From Aliishimia sp963721175 (GTDB lineage Bacteria > Pseudomonadota > Alphaproteobacteria > Rhodobacterales > Rhodobacteraceae), in NCBI GenBank assembly GCA_963721175.1, contig CAVRIG010000001.1, forward strand, positions 80,797-144,796: DNA of 64,000 nt, read 5' to 3'. The position numbers and the translations under genes are program-made. Below are positions 1 to 8,630 of the stretch, one piece after another. Positions within the stretch are counted from its first letter, which is position 1, and the number at the start of each line of letters is the position of its first letter. The notes under the pieces were generated by a model. It made no database searches and was not told the origin of the DNA. It worked only from the letters and a program-made list of their open reading frames with translations.

Positions 1-146
1 GAGCCGCCGACGATGCCGAGGACGGCGCCTTCGGGCACGTCGAAGGTCAGACCCTTGAGGATTTCGATCCGCGGCGCGCGTCCCACCAGCGGCTTGCGCG
101 TCATGTCGGGCAGGGAGAGGTCCAGGTCCTGGATCCGGTACATCAT
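1..146 (-). CDS. Dipeptide/oligopeptide ABC transporter ATP-binding protein (DppF type), N-terminal fragment
   Basis: Only the first 48 or so residues are inside the window; the gene runs off the left edge. The start MMYRIQDLDLSLPD is followed by a segment leading to GAVLGIVGGS, the beginning of a Walker A region, as expected for the second ATPase of a Dpp/Opp importer. The first ATG lies at 146-144 and overlaps the TGA of the preceding ATPase gene (145-143) as ATGA, so the two are translationally coupled. It is the last visible gene of the minus-strand operon that starts at 6048. The next codon is also ATG, so the exact start may be one codon later. The family is inferred from context plus this short stretch. 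Confidence 0.75.
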   Translation of the reverse strand, partial: MMYRIQDLDLSLPDMTRKPLVGRAPRIEILKGLTFDVPEGAVLGIVGG

Positions 147-1015
147 CCTCCGGCCCGCCTTGCGTCATGCTGCCGGATCTCCTCTTCGACCGCCGCGATC
201 ACCTGCGCCGGCACGGGCATAAGGCTGCCGGCGGGATCGGTGTATTTCGGTGTCGCGGCCAGGAGGGCGGCGGAATAGGGGTGGATTGGATGGACGAAGA
301 ACCGGTGCATCGCCGCGTCCTCCACCACCTTGCCGGCGTAGAGGACCGAGAGCGTGCTGCAGACCTTGGAGACGACGCCGAGATCGTGGGTGACGAACAG
401 GAGCGCGGTGTCGTGGCGGGCCTGCATCTCGGCGATGAGGCGCAGCACCTGCTTCTGGACCGTCACGTCGAGCGCGGTCGTGGGTTCGTCGGCGATGATC
501 AGCTTGGGCTCGGCCGCGAAGGCGGAGGCGATCAGGACGCGCTGGCGCATGCCGCCCGAAAGTTCGTGCGGATAGCTGCGCATGACGCGGGCCGGGTCGG
601 GGATTCGCACCTCGTCCAGCAGCTCCAGCGCGCGGGTGCGCGCGGCGGCGCGGCTCCAGCCCAGGATGTCCACGAGACGGCGGGTGATCTGCTGCCCGAT
701 GCGCCGCGACGGGTTGAGGGCGGTCAGCGGGTCCTGCGGGATCAGCGCGGCCTCGGCCCCGATGCGCCTGCGCCGTTCCGCGGGCGGCAGGGTCAGCAGG
801 TCGACGCCACCCAGCCAGATCCCGCCGCGCGTGATCCGGAGCGCGCGGGGCAGGGTGCCCAGAACCGCCTTGCCGATCATCGACTTGCCCGCCCCGGATT
901 CGCCGACGAGGGCATGGACTTGACCTGCCGCCACGGTCAGCGACACAGAGCGCAGGATCGGCGTGCCGGAAGCGAGCCGGACATCGAGGTTCCGGATCCT
1001 GAGATAGTCGGTCAT
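143..1015 (-). CDS. Dipeptide/oligopeptide ABC transporter ATP-binding protein (DppD type)
   Basis: A 290-residue ABC ATPase that would power peptide-type uptake at the cytoplasmic face of the membrane. Visible motifs: Walker A GESGAGKS near residue 40, Q-loop IPQDPLTALNPS, signature LSGGMRQR and Walker B LIIADEPTTALD, followed by FVTHDLGVV. The order and spacing are those of DppD/OppD proteins. The usual Cys-rich Opp C-terminal tail is not obvious here; the protein ends soon after a PVPAQVI stretch. The start ATG at 1015 overlaps the end of the permease gene (stop at 1014-1012), and the stop overlaps the next ATPase. The substrate is unknown, because Dpp/Opp systems also carry amino acids, opines, sugars and nickel. 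Confidence 0.9.
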   Translation of the reverse strand: MTDYLRIRNLDVRLASGTPILRSVSLTVAAGQVHALVGESGAGKSMIGKAVLGTLPRALRITRGGIWLGGVDLLTLPPAERRRRIGAEAALIPQDPLTALNPSRRIGQQITRRLVDILGWSRAAARTRALELLDEVRIPDPARVMRSYPHELSGGMRQRVLIASAFAAEPKLIIADEPTTALDVTVQKQVLRLIAEMQARHDTALLFVTHDLGVVSKVCSTLSVLYAGKVVEDAAMHRFFVHPIHPYSAALLAATPKYTDPAGSLMPVPAQVIAAVEEEIRQHDARRAGG

Positions 1016-1864
1016 CGCAGCACCGGGTCGAAGCGTTCCTTCAGCCCCTCGCCGAGCTGGCTGAAGCTGAGGACGGTGAGGAAGAGCGTGACGAGCGGGA
1101 AGACCAGCACCCACCAGGCCTGGTGCACGGAAGTGCGGCCCTCGGCGATCATGCCGCCCCAGGTCGGGCTGTCGGTGGAGATCGAGAGGTTCACGAAGGA
1201 GAGGATCGCCTCCACGATCACCGCGATGCCGAATTCCAGCGTCAGGAGCGCCACGATCGTGGGCAGGACGTTGGGCAGGATCTCCCGCAGCATGGTGCCG
1301 AGCCGGCTGTGCCCGGCGACCTGGGCGGAGGCCACGAAATCCATCGCGGATTGGGTCATCGCCTCGGCCCGGATCACGCGCGCGAAGCGGGTCCAGTCGA
1401 TGATCACGATGGCGATGATGATCGACGTGAGGCCGGGGCCCAGCACTGCAATCAGGAGGATGGCGAAGAGCACCGGCGGGAAGGCCATCCAGATGTCGAC
1501 GAGCCGGCTGATGACGAGGTCCCACCAGCCGCGGTAGTAGCCGGCGACCAGGCCCAGCGTCGCGCCGATGAGGCACGTGAGCGTACCGGCGGTCAGCGCC
1601 ACGATCAGCGCCAGGCGCGCGCCGTGCAGGATGCGGCTGAGCACGTCGCGGCCGAGGGAGTCGGTGCCCAGCAGGTAGCCGGGCTCGGCTCCCGCCATCC
1701 AGAAGGGCGGCATCCGGCCGAGGAAGAGGTCCTGCGCCAGCGGATCCTTCGGCGCGATCACCGGCGCGAGGAGGGCGGCCAGCGAAGAGCAGGGTCAGCC
1801 ATCCGCCCGAGAGCCACAGGCGCAGGCCCAGGGGCCGCCGCACCTCGCCGCGCGCGTCACGCAT
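1012..1864 (-). CDS. Dipeptide-type ABC transporter permease (DppC type), frameshifted near the N terminus
   Basis: Second inner-membrane permease of the importer. From about 1761 down it reads cleanly: GTDSLGRDVLSR (the DppC hallmark), several membrane segments, and an EAA loop near REILPNVLPTIVALLTLE. The first 28 or so residues (MRDARGEVRRPLGL to LTLLFA) lie in another frame, so one extra base is present near 1778-1783; removing it gives a continuous LFAALLAPVIAPKDPL-like junction. The start ATG at 1864 overlaps the end of dppB by eight bases. Isolated indels of this kind occur elsewhere in the window and look like sequence errors rather than decay, because the residues on both sides are well conserved. 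Confidence 0.8.
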
Positions 1865-2867
1865 GCCGAAGCCGCGGGTTGAGGACGACATAGAGCATGT
1901 CCACGGCGAGATTGACGAAGGTGAAGAGCGCCGCGAAGAGGATCACGATCCCCTGGATCAGCGGCAGGTCGCGGTTGATCACGGCGTCGATGGCCATGTT
2001 GCCGAGGCCCTCGTAGGAGAAGAGCCGTTCGATGATTACGGTGCCGCCGATCAGGAAGGTGAATTGCACGCCGACCAGTGTCAGGGTCGGCAGGACGGCG
2101 TTGGGCAGGGCCTCGCGCAGGATCACGTGCGTCTCGCCGTAGCCCTTGGTGCGGGCGAGGGTGACGTAGTCGAGATGCATGGTTTCCTTCAGCGACTGCT
2201 TCAGGAGTTGCGCGATGATCGCGGCGAGCGGGATCGCCAGCGCCAGGGCGGGCATGAACATGTGGCCGATCAGGTCGGCGATGACATCGAAGCGCAGGCG
2301 CAGGAACGCCTCGAAGAGCAGGAAATTCGTGGTGAAGTCGATATCCAGCGACGGCGAGATGCGCCCCGAGATGTGGAACACCGGCCAGAGGACACCGAAG
2401 ACCAGAATCAGCACCAGCCCCCAGAGGAAATCGGGGACCGACAGGGCCACGCCGGAGGTCACGTCAAGCGCGCCTTCGGTCCGGGTCTCGCGGAACCGCG
2501 TGCCGAGCAGAGCCAGGGTCCCGCCCAGCAGCACGGCCATCACGAGTGCGACGATCGAGAGTTCCAGCGTGGCGGGCAGGCGGTCGAGAACCAGTTTCGC
2601 CACGGGCTGGCGCAGCGAGATCGACTGGCCGAAATCGCCCTGCAGCACGCCGCCGGCCCAGATCACGAACTGCTCGAAGATCGACTTGTCGAGGCCGTAT
2701 TGCGCCTGCAGGCGCGCGATGTCGTCTTCGGTGGCGCCGGGCGGCAGCATCATCGCGATGGGGTTTCCGGGCACCACGCGGATCACGACGAAGACGATCA
2801 CCGCCACGCCGAAAAGCGTGACGGCGGTGGTCAGTATACGGATGAGTATGGTGCGCAGGAGGGTCAT
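1857..2867 (-). CDS. Dipeptide-type ABC transporter permease (DppB type)
   Basis: A 336-residue inner-membrane permease. The N-terminal segment RTILIRILTTAVTLFGVAVI is the usual first membrane helix of DppB/OppB, followed by the periplasmic VVPGNPIAMMLPPGAT region, QYGLDKSIFEQFVIW and LPATLELS. The EAA coupling loop is at REALPNAVLPTLTLVGVQ, and the protein ends with the family-typical DMLYVVLNPRLRHA. Its length matches the family. It follows the binding-protein gene by 56 bases and overlaps dppC, so it belongs to the 6048-to-left operon. It would form the transmembrane channel together with the DppC-type subunit. Confidence 0.92.
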   Translation of the reverse strand: MTLLRTILIRILTTAVTLFGVAVIVFVVIRVVPGNPIAMMLPPGATEDDIARLQAQYGLDKSIFEQFVIWAGGVLQGDFGQSISLRQPVAKLVLDRLPATLELSIVALVMAVLLGGTLALLGTRFRETRTEGALDVTSGVALSVPDFLWGLVLILVFGVLWPVFHISGRISPSLDIDFTTNFLLFEAFLRLRFDVIADLIGHMFMPALALAIPLAAIIAQLLKQSLKETMHLDYVTLARTKGYGETHVILREALPNAVLPTLTLVGVQFTFLIGGTVIIERLFSYEGLGNMAIDAVINRDLPLIQGIVILFAALFTFVNLAVDMLYVVLNPRLRHA

Positions 2868-2923
2868 CGCATGTCCGGCGGGCGAGGGCGGGGCCAGCCA
2901 AGGCCGGCCCCGGCGTCAGGCCC

Positions 2924-4450
2924 TTAGGCGCGGGTCATCAGGTGCGGCAGCAGCGCGCCGGAGCGGTGCGGCGTCACCTTCACGCCCGAGACATGCAGGA
3001 TCGGCTGCACATATTGCAAAAGCGGGATCACCTCGGCGTTCTCGGCGACGTGGCGGTCCACCTCCTTCCAGCCCGCGATGCGCTTGGCCTCGTCGGATTC
3101 GCCCCAGAGCGGCAGGATCATGTTGAAGGTGTCCTCGCCGTCCCACACCGAGTGGGGCGACGGGCCGAACATCGCAAAGCCGGTGGAGGTCGTGGGATCG
3201 CCCACCGAATTGCCCCAGTTGTAGAAGGCGGCGGGCGCGAGCTGGTCGGCGGCGCGCAGTTCGTAATGCTTGGCGATCTCGTAGACCTCGATCTCCGCCT
3301 CGATGCCGACGCGGCGCCAGAGCCCGACGATGGCCTGCACCATCTCGTAATCCTTGGGCTTGAAGCCGCGGGTGGTCTGGATCTTGAAGCTCACCGGGTT
3401 GTCGGGGCCATAGCCGGAGTCCGCCAGCAGCTTCTTCGACAGTTCGGGGTCGTATGGAACCGCGATGCTGGCGTCGTAGGCCACGTAATCCGGTGTCTGC
3501 AACGTGTCGATCGGCACGCCGTAGCCGGAGAGCAGGCGGTCGATGATCTGTTGCTTGTCGATGGCATGTGCCGCTGCCTTCCGCACGTTGGGATCTGTCA
3601 TCACGTCGATGTCGTTGAGGAAGATCATCCCGATATCCGAGATGGGCGCCGACGTGCCCTCGATCCCGTCCTTGGCCTTGAGGCGGTCGAACTCCTCGTA
3701 AGGCACCTCCAGCGTGACGTGGGAATTGCCGGATTCAATCTCCGCCACGCGGCTTGCGGCATCGGTCACGAACTTGAGGGTCACGGTCTTGAACTCGGGC
3801 GCGCCGCCCCAGTAATTCTCGTTCGCCTTCAGCCGCACGAAGGCGTTGCGCTCGAACCTGTCGACCATGTAGGGGCCGGAGCCGATGGGCGCCTCCTCGA
3901 AGCCTTCGGGGCCGACCTCCTCGTAGTACTTCTTGGGCAGGACATATCCGGTCAGGAACGACATCCACTTGAAGAAGGTGGGTTCGAATTCCGGCATGTC
4001 GGCGGTCACGCGGTTGCCGTCGGCCTGAATGTTGGTGACCTTGCCCCAGATGAACTGGATCGGGTTGCCGGTCTCCGGATTGCCGGCCCGCTCCAGCGAC
4101 CAGGCGACGTCCTCGGCGGTCAGCGGATCGCCATTGTGCCATGTCACGCCCTCGCGCACGTCCATCCAGATCGAGGAATTGTCGTCGCTCCACCCGTAAT
4201 CGGTGATGATCCCGGAGCCGAAGCTGAGATCCGGGTTCTGCGGGATGTAGAGGTCGAAAACCGACTGGTAGAAGCCCTGGATCGTCGGGTTGACCGCGGA
4301 GGGGCCCACCGTCGGGTCCCAGCTGGGCAGGTTGACGTTGTAGGCGATGATCAGTTCGTCGATCTCCTGCGCAAGGACGGGTGTGCCGAGCGTCGTCATC
4401 GCCACGACCGCGGTCGTCGATTTGAGCAGGTGTCTCCTGGACAGTTTCAT
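2924..4450 (-). CDS. Peptide-type ABC transporter substrate-binding protein (SBP family 5)
   Basis: A 508-residue periplasmic binding protein. It has an export signal MKLSRRHLLKSTTAVVAM with a twin-arginine-like SRRHLLK motif and a likely cleavage after VLAQ. The family-5 signature appears around residues 90-110 (MDVREGVTWHNGDPLTAEDV). The rest follows the DppA/OppA pattern, with SGPYMVDRF and RLKANENYWGG. The start ATG at 4450 is preceded by a good GGGAGAAC ribosome site. It sits between a FAD oxidoreductase gene (26 bases upstream) and dppB, so capture and oxidation of the substrate appear to be co-expressed. The ligand cannot be deduced; family-5 proteins bind peptides, opines, nickel, glutathione and other amines. 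Confidence 0.9.
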   Translation of the reverse strand: MKLSRRHLLKSTTAVVAMTTLGTPVLAQEIDELIIAYNVNLPSWDPTVGPSAVNPTIQGFYQSVFDLYIPQNPDLSFGSGIITDYGWSDDNSSIWMDVREGVTWHNGDPLTAEDVAWSLERAGNPETGNPIQFIWGKVTNIQADGNRVTADMPEFEPTFFKWMSFLTGYVLPKKYYEEVGPEGFEEAPIGSGPYMVDRFERNAFVRLKANENYWGGAPEFKTVTLKFVTDAASRVAEIESGNSHVTLEVPYEEFDRLKAKDGIEGTSAPISDIGMIFLNDIDVMTDPNVRKAAAHAIDKQQIIDRLLSGYGVPIDTLQTPDYVAYDASIAVPYDPELSKKLLADSGYGPDNPVSFKIQTTRGFKPKDYEMVQAIVGLWRRVGIEAEIEVYEIAKHYELRAADQLAPAAFYNWGNSVGDPTTSTGFAMFGPSPHSVWDGEDTFNMILPLWGESDEAKRIAGWKEVDRHVAENAEVIPLLQYVQPILHVSGVKVTPHRSGALLPHLMTRA

Positions 4451-4476
4451 GATGTTCTCCCTGGTTTTGCTTTTGG

Positions 4477-6048
4477 TTATCTGATGCCGGCCAGTTTTCT
4501 GGCCAGAAACGTGCCGGAACCCGCACCTGCGCCGGCGCCCGGCCAGACGGCGGCGCCGGTGTGGTAGAGGTTCTTGATCGGCGTGGTGCCGTCCGCGTAT
4601 CCGCGGGCCGGACGGTTCATGAAATGCTGGTGCAGGTGGTGGGACCCACAGATCTGGTCGCCGCCCACCAGGTTCGGATTGTCGACCTCCAGCATCTCCG
4701 GCGTCACGATGTGGCGGCCGAGGATGCGCCCGCGGGTGCCCGGGGCATAGCGTTCGAGCATGTCGAGGACGCGGGCCGCGAAGGGCTCGGCCGCCTCGGG
4801 CCAGGTCTCGGCGGTGATCGTGCCACCGGCGTCGCCCCGGATCGTGCCGGGCACCATGCGGACCTGCAGCCAGAGCACGTGCTTGCCTTCGGGCGCGCGG
4901 GTTGGATCGACGACGGTGGGTTGGCCGCAGACGACCACCGGCTCGTCGGGCAGCAGCCCGGCCTGCGCCTGGGCATAGGTGCGCGCCATCTGGTCGAGCG
5001 ACGGGGCGAGGTGGACATAGGCGAAGCGCTTCAGCTCCGGCGCGGTCCAGTCGGGCAGTCCGTCCAGCGCGAGGTGGATCATCATGGTGCCGGGCGCGTG
5101 GGTGAAGCTCCGCATGGCGCGGTCGTGGGCGCGGTCCCCGGTGGCGCCGGTCAGCCGGGCAAGCGCCGAAGGCGAGACGTTCGCGATCACCGCCTTGCCC
5201 GCATCGACTTGGGTGCCGTCGGCCAGCGTGATGCCGGTGGCGCGGCCGGAGTCGTGCCGGATTGTGGTGACGTTGGAATTGCAATGGATCACGCCGCCCT
5301 GCGCCTCGATCATGCCGGTCATGGCCCGGATCATGGTATCCGCGCCGCCCTGGCCCAGGACCATGCCGAAGGCCTGGCCGGCCATCGCTTCGAGGTACGG
5401 AAAAACCGCCCCACCGGCGATGTCGGGCGCGAAATCGAGATGCATGCCCCAGGCGCCAAGGGTGGCCTTCACATGGTCGCTGTCGAAGGTCTGGTCCAGC
5501 CAGGCACGCGAGGACATCATCAGGAAGCGCGCGAGGTCGAGCGTGCCGCCGCCGCCCCGTTTGCGCCACATCTTCCACCCCATGCCGGACGCCGCGCGCA
5601 AGGTCATCTGGGTGCCGAGGACCGACAGGATCGCTTCGGCTTCGCCGGGGAAGCCGTCCGACAGCTCGGCCCACGTCGACGCATCGGCCTCGGAGAAGCC
5701 GCGCACCCGGGCGGTGGTCAGCGCGCGGTCGTTGGAGATCCCGAGCCAGCGGCCATCGGGAAAGACCGAGGCGAAGGGATTGCCCGTGGGCGCGAAGGCC
5801 AGCCCGTGTCTGGCGAGTTCGGCGCCATGTTCGGTGTGGAAGGCAGAGCCTGCAAAGAGCGACAGGTTCATCGCACCCCAGTCGTGGCGGAAGCCGGGGA
5901 GGGTGTATTCGCCGGTCTTCACGGCCCCGCCCGGTTCGGCCGCCTGCTCGAAGATCGCGACCTTCCAGCCCCGGGAGCCGAGGATGCACGCGCAGGCCAG
6001 CGAATTGTGGCCCGCTCCGATGATCACGGCGTCCGGTGTGTCATTCAT
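4477..6048 (-). CDS. NAD(P)/FAD-dependent oxidoreductase, phytoene desaturase (CrtI/PYROXD2)-like
   Basis: A 523-residue flavoprotein. The dinucleotide-binding fold is at the N terminus (VIIGAGHNSLACACIL, then E at the end of the second strand in VAIFEQ, and GGAVKT). A C-terminal FAD contact region with NLYHTGAAVWPGAGAGAGSG is typical of CrtI-type oxidoreductases. There are no carotenoid genes nearby, so carotenoid desaturation is unlikely; oxidation of an amine or amino-acid-like substrate imported by the adjacent ABC system is an inference. The start ATG at 6048 is the first gene of the minus operon and faces the cyclase operon across 120 bases. Two more members of the same family are at 6965-8527 and at the right edge of the window. 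Confidence 0.85.
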   Translation of the reverse strand: MNDTPDAVIIGAGHNSLACACILGSRGWKVAIFEQAAEPGGAVKTGEYTLPGFRHDWGAMNLSLFAGSAFHTEHGAELARHGLAFAPTGNPFASVFPDGRWLGISNDRALTTARVRGFSEADASTWAELSDGFPGEAEAILSVLGTQMTLRAASGMGWKMWRKRGGGGTLDLARFLMMSSRAWLDQTFDSDHVKATLGAWGMHLDFAPDIAGGAVFPYLEAMAGQAFGMVLGQGGADTMIRAMTGMIEAQGGVIHCNSNVTTIRHDSGRATGITLADGTQVDAGKAVIANVSPSALARLTGATGDRAHDRAMRSFTHAPGTMMIHLALDGLPDWTAPELKRFAYVHLAPSLDQMARTYAQAQAGLLPDEPVVVCGQPTVVDPTRAPEGKHVLWLQVRMVPGTIRGDAGGTITAETWPEAAEPFAARVLDMLERYAPGTRGRILGRHIVTPEMLEVDNPNLVGGDQICGSHHLHQHFMNRPARGYADGTTPIKNLYHTGAAVWPGAGAGAGSGTFLARKLAGIR

Positions 6049-6168
6049 TGCCGACGTGCACTCCCCTGCACAAGATAATTGCAAATGCATATAATCATGT
6101 CTAGCGTTTGTTCCGTACGCGGCCGCGCTGCACGAAGTCAGAAACGGGGAAAAGAGGGAGACAAGGCG
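6049..6168. promoter_or_regulatory. Divergent promoter region between the FAD oxidoreductase/ABC operon and the cyclase operon
   Basis: This 120-base spacer must carry both promoters. It is AT-rich in its first half compared with the flanking genes. A TATAAT hexamer lies at 6090-6095 on the plus strand with a poor upstream partner (CTGCAC at 6066-6071, 18-base spacer). The stretch TGCAAATGCATATAATCATG contains overlapping short inverted repeats that could be an operator. A GGGAG ribosome site lies at 6156-6160, before the cyclase ATG. No regulator gene is adjacent. The promoter call rests only on the hexamer. Confidence 0.35.
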
Positions 6169-6960
6169 ATGAGCGCACAGGAATTGGTCAGCAACCTGGG
6201 GGCCATGCTGGCCTCCGGCGGTATCGAGGTGGTGGACTGCTCGGGCGTGCTGGGGCCCGACACGCCGATTCTGCAACTGCCGCCGGATTTCGCCAAGAAC
6301 ACGCCCAAGGTGGAGATCCACAAGATCTCCGAATACGATGAGGACGGCCCGTTCTTCGCCTGGAACTGGATGGTGCTGGGCGAGCATTCGGGCACCCATT
6401 TCGACGCGCCGCATCACTGGGTCACCGGAAAGGATTATCCGGACGGCTATACCGACAGCTTGGACGTGCAGCGGCTGGTGGCGCCGGTCAACGTCATCGA
6501 CTGCTCCAAGCAGGCCGCGGAGGACGAGGATTTCCTGCTGACCGCCGACGGCGTGAAGGCGTGGGAAGCCGAGCATGGCGAGATCGGTGCGGGCGAATGG
6601 GTCGTGATGCGGACCGATTGGGACAAGCGCGCCGATGACGAGGCGAAGTTCCTCAACGCCGACGACACCGGCCCGCATTCGCCGGGGCCTACGCCTGACT
6701 GCATCGAATATCTGCTGGGCCGCAAGATCGTCGGCTGGGGCACGCAATGCATCGGCACCGACGCGGGTCAGGCCGGGGGGATGGAGCCGCCGTTCCCGGC
6801 GCACAACCTGCTGCACCGGGACAATTGCTTTGGCCTCGCGTCGCTCGCCAATCTCGACAAGCTGCCGCCGAAGGGCGCGATCCTGATTGCGGCGCCGCTG
6901 AAGATCCGGAACGGCACCGGCAGCCCGATCCGCGCGCTGGCGCTGGTGCCCAAGGGTTAA
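6169..6960 (+). CDS. Cyclase family protein (metal-dependent hydrolase, kynurenine formamidase/isatin hydrolase type)
   Basis: A 263-residue protein of the cyclase family (Pfam PF04199), whose known members hydrolyse amide or lactam bonds (kynurenine formamidase, isatin hydrolase) using Mn or Zn. The metal-binding signature HSGTHFDAPHHW is clear at about residues 74-85, and the later GTDAGQ and PAHNLLHRDN segments match the family core. There is no signal peptide, so it is cytoplasmic. The start ATG at 6169 has the ribosome site GGGAG at suitable spacing. It is followed after four bases by a FAD oxidoreductase and then a RidA-like gene, suggesting an oxidation-plus-hydrolysis route. The substrate is not known; a nitrogen-containing ring or N-acyl compound is an inference. 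Confidence 0.85.
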   Translation: MSAQELVSNLGAMLASGGIEVVDCSGVLGPDTPILQLPPDFAKNTPKVEIHKISEYDEDGPFFAWNWMVLGEHSGTHFDAPHHWVTGKDYPDGYTDSLDVQRLVAPVNVIDCSKQAAEDEDFLLTADGVKAWEAEHGEIGAGEWVVMRTDWDKRADDEAKFLNADDTGPHSPGPTPDCIEYLLGRKIVGWGTQCIGTDAGQAGGMEPPFPAHNLLHRDNCFGLASLANLDKLPPKGAILIAAPLKIRNGTGSPIRALALVPKG

Positions 6961-6964
6961 CTCC

Positions 6965-8527
6965 GTGGCGGAGGTCGATCACCTGATCATCGGGTCGGGC
7001 ATCAACGCGCTGGTGGCCGCGGCGATGCTGTCGAAAAAGGGCGACAGGGTCCTGGTGATCGAACGCGAGGCGCATGTGGGCGGGTGCATGGTCACCTCCG
7101 ACGAAGTTACTCTGCCCGGTTACCATCACGATGTGATGGCCGCGACTTTCGTGCTCTTCCTGACCGGGCCGGCTCATGAGGCGCTGGCGGGGGACCTGGC
7201 GCAGCATGGGCTCGAATTCTGCCATTCCGCGCATCCCACGGCAGTGCTGCGTCCGGACGGGTCGTCGCTGATTCTGACGATGGACCGCGCGGCGAATGTC
7301 GCGGCGTTCAATGCGCGGGCCGCCGGCGACGGGGATCAGCACGCCGCCGATGTGGGCGCGATCGAGCAGGATGCGGAGTTCCTGTTTGCGCTGCTGGGGC
7401 AGCCGCTCTGGTCGCGAAAGACGGTGGCGTTGTTGAGCAAGCGGGCGTGGAAGGTGGGTCTCGGCCCGCTCAAGGCCTGGTTCGGGGAGGCGATGGAGCC
7501 TGCGCGGGGATGGCTGGAAACGCGCTATGCCAGTCCGGAGGTTCAGGCGCTTTGGGCGCCGTGGGTTTTGCACACCGGGCTGACGCCCGAGGCAAGCTAT
7601 GGCGGGCAGATGGCCCGGGTGATCGCCTTTGCGCTGGAGGCGGCGGGCGCGCCGGTGGTCAAGGGCGGGGCAGGGCAGGCGGCGGCGGCATTCCGGTCGC
7701 TGATCGAGGCCAATGGCGGCCAGGTCCGCACGAGCTGCGCCGCGGCCCGGATCCTGGTGGAGAATGGCCGGGCGGTGGGCGTCCTCACGTCGGATCAGGA
7801 GCGCATCACCGCCAAGAACGTGATTGCCAGCACGGCGCCGGGTCAGCTTTACGACGACCTGCTGGCGGGCGAGGACCTGCCCACGCCGCGGAAGAAGTTC
7901 CGACACGGGCGGGGAAACTTCCAGCTGCATTTCGCGCTGGACGGTCCGATCGACTGGGCCGCCGAGGGGTTGGAGGACGTGGCGCTCATCCATCTGGACG
8001 ATAGCATCGATTCGGTTTCCAAATCCAGCAACGAGGCCGAGCGGGGGATGCTGCCGGAGGTGCCGACGATCTGCGTGGGTCAACCGCACCGCCTGGATCC
8101 GTCGCGCTGTCCCGAGGGCAAGGCGTTGCTGTGGTTGCAGATCCCGGACGCGCCGTCGGTGATCAAGGGGGATGCCGCGGGTGAGATCGAAACGTCCGCA
8201 GAATGGACGGAAACGGTGCGCGAGGCGTTCGCCGATCGGATCGAGGCCATTGTCGCGAAGCATATCCGGAACTGGGCGCAGATCAGGTTGCGCCGCCGCG
8301 CGTACTCGCCGGCCGATCTGGCGCGGATGAACGTCAACCTGGTGGGCGGCGATCCCTATGGCGGCGCCTGCACGCTCGATCAGTCGTTCGTCTGGCGGCC
8401 CTACGCGGGGCAATCCAACAACGCCACGCCGATACGGAACCTGCACCATATCGGGGCGTCGACGCATCCCGGTCCGGGGCTGGGCGGTGGATCGGGGTTC
8501 AATCTGGCCAAGGAGCTGGGCGCGTGA
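6965..8527 (+). CDS. NAD(P)/FAD-dependent oxidoreductase, phytoene desaturase (CrtI/PYROXD2)-like, second copy
   Basis: A 520-residue flavoprotein paralogous to the one at 4477-6048. It starts at GTG (6965), four bases after the cyclase stop. The N-terminal fold is LIIGSGINALVAAAMLSKKG ending in VIEREAHVGG. The C-terminal FAD motif reads IGASTHPGPGLGGGSG. Shared landmarks with the first copy include the VGQP segment, KALLWLQIPDAPSVIKGDAAG and NVNLVGGDPYGGA, so the two probably arose by duplication and may form a heteromer or act on successive intermediates (inference). It lacks a signal peptide. Together with the cyclase and RidA genes it forms a three-gene plus-strand unit. Confidence 0.85.
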   Translation: MAEVDHLIIGSGINALVAAAMLSKKGDRVLVIEREAHVGGCMVTSDEVTLPGYHHDVMAATFVLFLTGPAHEALAGDLAQHGLEFCHSAHPTAVLRPDGSSLILTMDRAANVAAFNARAAGDGDQHAADVGAIEQDAEFLFALLGQPLWSRKTVALLSKRAWKVGLGPLKAWFGEAMEPARGWLETRYASPEVQALWAPWVLHTGLTPEASYGGQMARVIAFALEAAGAPVVKGGAGQAAAAFRSLIEANGGQVRTSCAAARILVENGRAVGVLTSDQERITAKNVIASTAPGQLYDDLLAGEDLPTPRKKFRHGRGNFQLHFALDGPIDWAAEGLEDVALIHLDDSIDSVSKSSNEAERGMLPEVPTICVGQPHRLDPSRCPEGKALLWLQIPDAPSVIKGDAAGEIETSAEWTETVREAFADRIEAIVAKHIRNWAQIRLRRRAYSPADLARMNVNLVGGDPYGGACTLDQSFVWRPYAGQSNNATPIRNLHHIGASTHPGPGLGGGSGFNLAKELGA

Positions 8528-8630
8528 GTGAATTCCAGCGGCCGCGTGCACGACGTCTGATGTCGGTTTGTGGCCACATGGAAGGCCATGGTCAACGAAC
8601 ATTGCCACCGAAAATTCCAAGGAGAACCAG

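Noticed and set aside
2942..4567. Long antisense open frame (541 codons) opposite the binding-protein gene, and similar ones at 4561-6078, 22027-22641, 34488-37562 and 62015-63412
   Set aside because: These mirror real genes in high-GC DNA: they are rich in Arg, His, Gly and Asp, lack ribosome sites and domains, and overlap strong coding regions.
4477..6048. Carotenoid desaturase
   Set aside because: The fold matches CrtI-type proteins, but no crt genes are nearby and three such proteins occur beside amine or peptide catabolic genes.
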